Part shown: piece after piece, positions 60,057-64,000 of the stretch
Layout: the number at the start of each line of letters is the position of its first letter
Numbering within the stretch: position 1 is the first letter of the stretch
Source: CAYNXB01 sp964401045
GTDB taxonomy: Bacteria; Pseudomonadota; Alphaproteobacteria; Sphingomonadales; Sphingomonadaceae
DNA: 64,000 nucleotides
Reading direction: 5' to 3'
NCBI GenBank assembly: GCA_964401045.1
Contig: CAYNXB010000001.1
Span: forward strand, 32,978 to 96,977
Notes under the pieces: model-generated
Database searches by the model: none
Told to the model about the DNA's origin: nothing
Seen by the model: only the letters and a program-made list of their open reading frames with translations
Translations under genes and position numbers: made by a program

Positions 60057-62054
60057 TTACACGCCGAACGGATATGTGTCCGGAATCCCCCCGTGCGGCT
60101 CGTGCTGGGTCAGCGGGTCGACTGCGCGCGTCTCGTCGAACCAGGCGTAGGCATCGAACTGCTCGGGCAGCACGGCTTCGGAATAGTGGCTCCAGCGCTC
60201 GGTTTCGGGCCGGTAGATCACCCCGATGAAACGCTCGAGCTTCGGTTCGGCGAGCCGGCGGCGCAGCGCCTCGTGCCTGCCCGGTGTCAGGTCGAGCAGG
60301 AAGCGCGCGACGCCGCTGTCGTGGCATGCGCGCTCGTAGGAATCGGTGCGCGAGGGCAGCACGCGCTTTACCTCGTGCTCGCCGCCCCAGTCGCTCGCCG
60401 CCATCACTGTCCCGGTGTGGGTGCCGAAGCCGATCAGGGCGGCCGCGCGGCCCCACCGCTGGCGCACGATCTGGCCGATATTGTGTTCGCTGCGCACCCG
60501 TCCCATCTCGGTCGCCGAGGCATCGCCGATATGGCTGTTGTGTGCCCACACCAGCGCCTTCGAGCCGGGACCATGGTACGCGAGCAGGTGTTCGAGCGTC
60601 TCGGCCATGTGGCTATCGCGCAGATTCCAGCTCTCTGCGCCGCCGTAATACATGATCCGATAGTAACGCTCGGCCGAGGCAACGAGGCGCGCGTTCATCG
60701 CCGCGTCGAACATGCCTCCGCGTCCTTTGGCATCCTCGCGCAGCGCGCGGACCAGCAGGTCGCGGCATTCCGCCAGTACTTCGGCCTCGCACTCGGCATA
60801 GCCGGCGGTGAGCGCGGCGCGGCCGTAGGTCGCCGGGTCGGACTGCCACGGGGTGAGGCAGCCGTAACGTTCGCGCGCGACCGCCGCGGCGTCCGGATCG
60901 CGCTCGTCGAGATAGGCCAGCACCGCCTCGATCGAGCCGGACATGTTGTAGATGTCGAGCCCGTAGAACCCGGCCATCGCAACCGGATCACGGCCTGCGT
61001 TCAGGTCGCGCAAATCGCTCGTCAGCCGCCGGATCACGGTGTTGCGCCACATCCACGTCGGGAAGCGCTGGAAAGGCGGTGGGGCGTCCCTGCGCGCGGG
61101 TTGGTGGCGGATGTAGCGGTCGATGGCAGCCGCATCGGGCCAGTCGGCCTCGGCGGCGACGATAGTGAAGCCATGCCGTTCGACGAACCGGCGGGTGATT
61201 GCCGCGCGCGCGGCGTAGAATTCGTGGGTGCCGTGGCTCGCCTCGCCCAGCAGCACCACGCGCCGGTCGGCGAAACGGTCGAACGCGGCCGCGAACCCGG
61301 GGTCGTCGATCGCGGGTAACGGCTCGGCGGCTTCGGCGATGCATTCGGCGAGGCCGAGCTTTGGCGCTGGACGGTGGTTCGAGGCAGACTGGCTGCCGTC
61401 CTCGTAGCCGCCGCGGCGCCCGTACACGCCGATCAGTGGCACGAACCGCACTCCGCCAAGGTCGTGTTGTTTCCACGCATTCTCGCCGGTGCGGGTGACG
61501 CACAGCAGCGATTGCACGCTCTCGTCGCCGACCGGAATCACCATCCGCCCGCCGATCCTGAGCTGCCGCTTGAGCGGCTCGGGCACTTCGTCGCCCCCCG
61601 CCGCCACCAGGATCGCATCGAACGGTGCTTCGTCCGGCAGACCCAGGCTGCCGTCACCCGCAATGATCGAGACGTTGCCATAGCCGAGCCGATCGATCCG
61701 TTCGGCGGCCAAGCGCGCGAGCGCCTCGTGCCGCTCGATCGAGAACACCTCACGCGCGATGCGTGACAGCACCGCGGCGGCGTAGCCCGAGCCCGCGCCG
61801 ACTTCGAGCACCCGGCCGCCGGGGGGAATCTCGGCCGCATCGATCATCAGCGCGACGATGTAGGGCTGCGAGATCGTCTGTCCGTTACCGATCGGTAACG
61901 GCCCGTCCTCGTAGGCGAACTCGCGCATGCCTTCGGGTACGAACGCCTCGCGCGGTACTTCGCGGAACGCGGCCAGGAGGGCGGGTGAGTCGATCCCACG
62001 CGCCTTCAGCTGGCGCTCGACCATCGCTTCGCGCAGCTCCTGCGGATCGGCCAT
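60057..62054 (-). CDS. Fusion of protein-isoaspartate methyltransferase and erythromycin-esterase-like domains
   Basis: 665 residues. Residues about 1-210 are Pcm: V-P-R-E-A-F-V-P, G-Q-T-I-S-Q-P-Y-I-V-A-L-M, and V-L-E-V-G-A-G-S-G-Y, which repairs isoaspartate in aged proteins using SAM. Residues about 240-660 are an erythromycin-esterase-like (EreA/B) domain with V-L-L-G-E-A-S-H-G-T-H-E-F-Y, A-E-A-D-W-P-D and W-A-H-N-S-H-I-G-D (the His/Glu active-site set). A cytoplasmic two-step enzyme is suggested. ATG 62054 has GGAGAGGAGG upstream. The esterase substrate is unknown. Confidence 0.93.
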   Translation of the reverse strand: MADPQELREAMVERQLKARGIDSPALLAAFREVPREAFVPEGMREFAYEDGPLPIGNGQTISQPYIVALMIDAAEIPPGGRVLEVGAGSGYAAAVLSRIAREVFSIERHEALARLAAERIDRLGYGNVSIIAGDGSLGLPDEAPFDAILVAAGGDEVPEPLKRQLRIGGRMVIPVGDESVQSLLCVTRTGENAWKQHDLGGVRFVPLIGVYGRRGGYEDGSQSASNHRPAPKLGLAECIAEAAEPLPAIDDPGFAAAFDRFADRRVVLLGEASHGTHEFYAARAAITRRFVERHGFTIVAAEADWPDAAAIDRYIRHQPARRDAPPPFQRFPTWMWRNTVIRRLTSDLRDLNAGRDPVAMAGFYGLDIYNMSGSIEAVLAYLDERDPDAAAVARERYGCLTPWQSDPATYGRAALTAGYAECEAEVLAECRDLLVRALREDAKGRGGMFDAAMNARLVASAERYYRIMYYGGAESWNLRDSHMAETLEHLLAYHGPGSKALVWAHNSHIGDASATEMGRVRSEHNIGQIVRQRWGRAAALIGFGTHTGTVMAASDWGGEHEVKRVLPSRTDSYERACHDSGVARFLLDLTPGRHEALRRRLAEPKLERFIGVIYRPETERWSHYSEAVLPEQFDAYAWFDETRAVDPLTQHEPHGGIPDTYPFGV

Positions 62055-62099
62055 CGTCTGGCCTCCTCTCCAAAGGCGCCGGAGCCAGCCGGGCATCGC

Positions 62100-62507
62100 T
62101 CAGGCGGTTGCGATCGCCTGCTCGATCGCCGGGATCGGCGAGTTGGTCAGGTCCTTCGCCAGCTCGCCGACGATCCGGGCCTCGAGCTCCTTGTGGCAGT
62201 GCCGGCGAATCTCGCCAAGCGTCTTGGGATCGGCCACGATCACGAGTTGTTCGAGATCGTTGGCGAGCGCGCGGGCGTTGAGCCATTCGGCGATCGCCGC
62301 GCCATGGGCAAGCTCGTCGAAGTCCGTACTGCCGGCGCGTTGCCCGGCTGCATCGTGGTGGCGCGCACCGGCGCTGAAATTGGTCAGCTCCAGGTCGATG
62401 TCTTCGACCATCTGGAGCTTGGGCTCGAATGGCTGGCCGATGTTGCGCATCAGCTTGAAACGCTCGCCGTTGGCGATCGCGACCAGCGCGTTTTGCGGAA
62501 CTCTCAT
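62100..62507 (-). CDS. Host-attachment protein (PF10116 type)
   Basis: 135 residues with no membrane segment. It has the start P-Q-N-A-L-V-A-I-A-N-G-E-R-F-K-L, F-S-A-G-A-R-H-H-D in the middle, and L-V-I-V-A-D-P-K-T-L-G-E-I-R followed by an H near the end, fitting the family named for attachment to host cells (AtsE-like). It is related in fold to RNase-like archaeal release factor domains. Its minus-strand neighbour groL lies 117 bases upstream, with a terminator between. Confidence 0.88.
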   Translation of the reverse strand: MRVPQNALVAIANGERFKLMRNIGQPFEPKLQMVEDIDLELTNFSAGARHHDAAGQRAGSTDFDELAHGAAIAEWLNARALANDLEQLVIVADPKTLGEIRRHCHKELEARIVGELAKDLTNSPIPAIEQAIATA

Positions 62508-62562
62508 ATGGCCGTCTCCTTGCTTCTCAGGGTGTCAACGGCCGGGAGCGCGGAGAGTTGCC

Positions 62563-62596
62563 AAAGAAAAGGGCCGGAGGATTGCTCCCCCGGCCC
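62563..62596 (-). terminator. Intrinsic terminator of groL
   Basis: On the minus strand GGGCCGG pairs with CCGGCCC (plus 62590-62596 and 62571-62577) around a 12-base loop, followed by TTTTCTTT. It lies 29 bases after the groL stop and separates groL from the host-attachment gene. Confidence 0.85.
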
Positions 62597-62624
62597 CTTG
62601 TCGTGCCTGAATGGCGCGGGCTGG

Positions 62625-64000
<1,376 letters not shown>

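Overview
The window is GC-rich, densely coded bacterial DNA. Its gene content fits an alphaproteobacterium of the order Sphingomonadales (Sphingomonas/Novosphingobium/Erythrobacter-like): FixL/FixJ-type regulators, a ZnuD-like TonB receptor, GlxA- and LysR-type regulators, a PF10116 host-attachment protein, a bifunctional PutA without a DNA-binding domain, many GTG/TTG starts and a GroEL ending in a GGM-type tail. There is no rRNA, insertion sequence, integrase or CRISPR array. One tRNA (Gly, GCC) is present. This taxonomic placement is inference from gene families; no search was run.

Region by region. 1-9.4 kb is a stress/redox block: two paralogous universal stress proteins, a FixJ-like regulator, a cupin, a quinone-reductase-like flavoprotein, a three-BON-domain protein, a GNAT acetyltransferase, an L,D-transpeptidase and an AI-2E-type permease. 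9.5-23.8 kb is an accessory oxidoreductase and signalling block: a LysR regulator, four classical SDRs, an F420-reductase-like Rossmann protein, two NmrA-like proteins, a GlxA-type regulator, a FixJ regulator with a single-domain receiver and a soluble PAS kinase, an orphan kinase, a glutathione transferase and an exported hydrolase. 23.8-28.6 kb is a complete TetR / EmrA / EmrB / outer-membrane-factor efflux locus with two operator-like palindromes between the divergent genes. 28.9-32.9 kb mixes a hydrolase, unknown genes, decayed nitrate-assimilation remnants (nasT and the C-terminus of nasA) and an Amj-type lipid II flippase.

32.9-37 kb is a GDP-fucose/glycosyltransferase operon on the minus strand (gmd, a broken gene, fcl, a WcaI-like transferase and a phage-like small gene). 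37-44.4 kb carries a PQQ-cytochrome c dehydrogenase paired with a metallo-hydrolase, putA, dcd and a DoxX protein. 44.4-46.5 kb is the ZnuD-like receptor with a Zur-like box over its start codon. 46.7-50.3 kb is a three-gene unit of lipid kinase, nucleotidyltransferase-like protein and polysaccharide flippase. 50.3-64 kb is mostly housekeeping: an SDR/SnoaL pair, tRNA-Gly, a thioredoxin-TPR protein with a Lon-substrate-domain protein, a six-gene minus-strand unit (argB, lipoprotein, yggT, folD, lipoprotein, marC), a thermonuclease, a KTSC protein, a probable structured RNA, an exported methyltransferase, a Pcm-erythromycin-esterase fusion, a host-attachment protein and the 3' part of groL.

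Working together: the left half reads as a stress, redox and detoxification island with several independent one- and two-component controls. The right half reads as envelope polysaccharide synthesis followed by core metabolism and proteostasis. The most interesting unexplained items are the nested-stem RNA candidate at 59.0-59.25 kb, the paired GGTAA-N6-TTACC sites, the long inverted repeat ahead of the quinone-reductase gene, the decayed nas locus and the SDR/kinase island.
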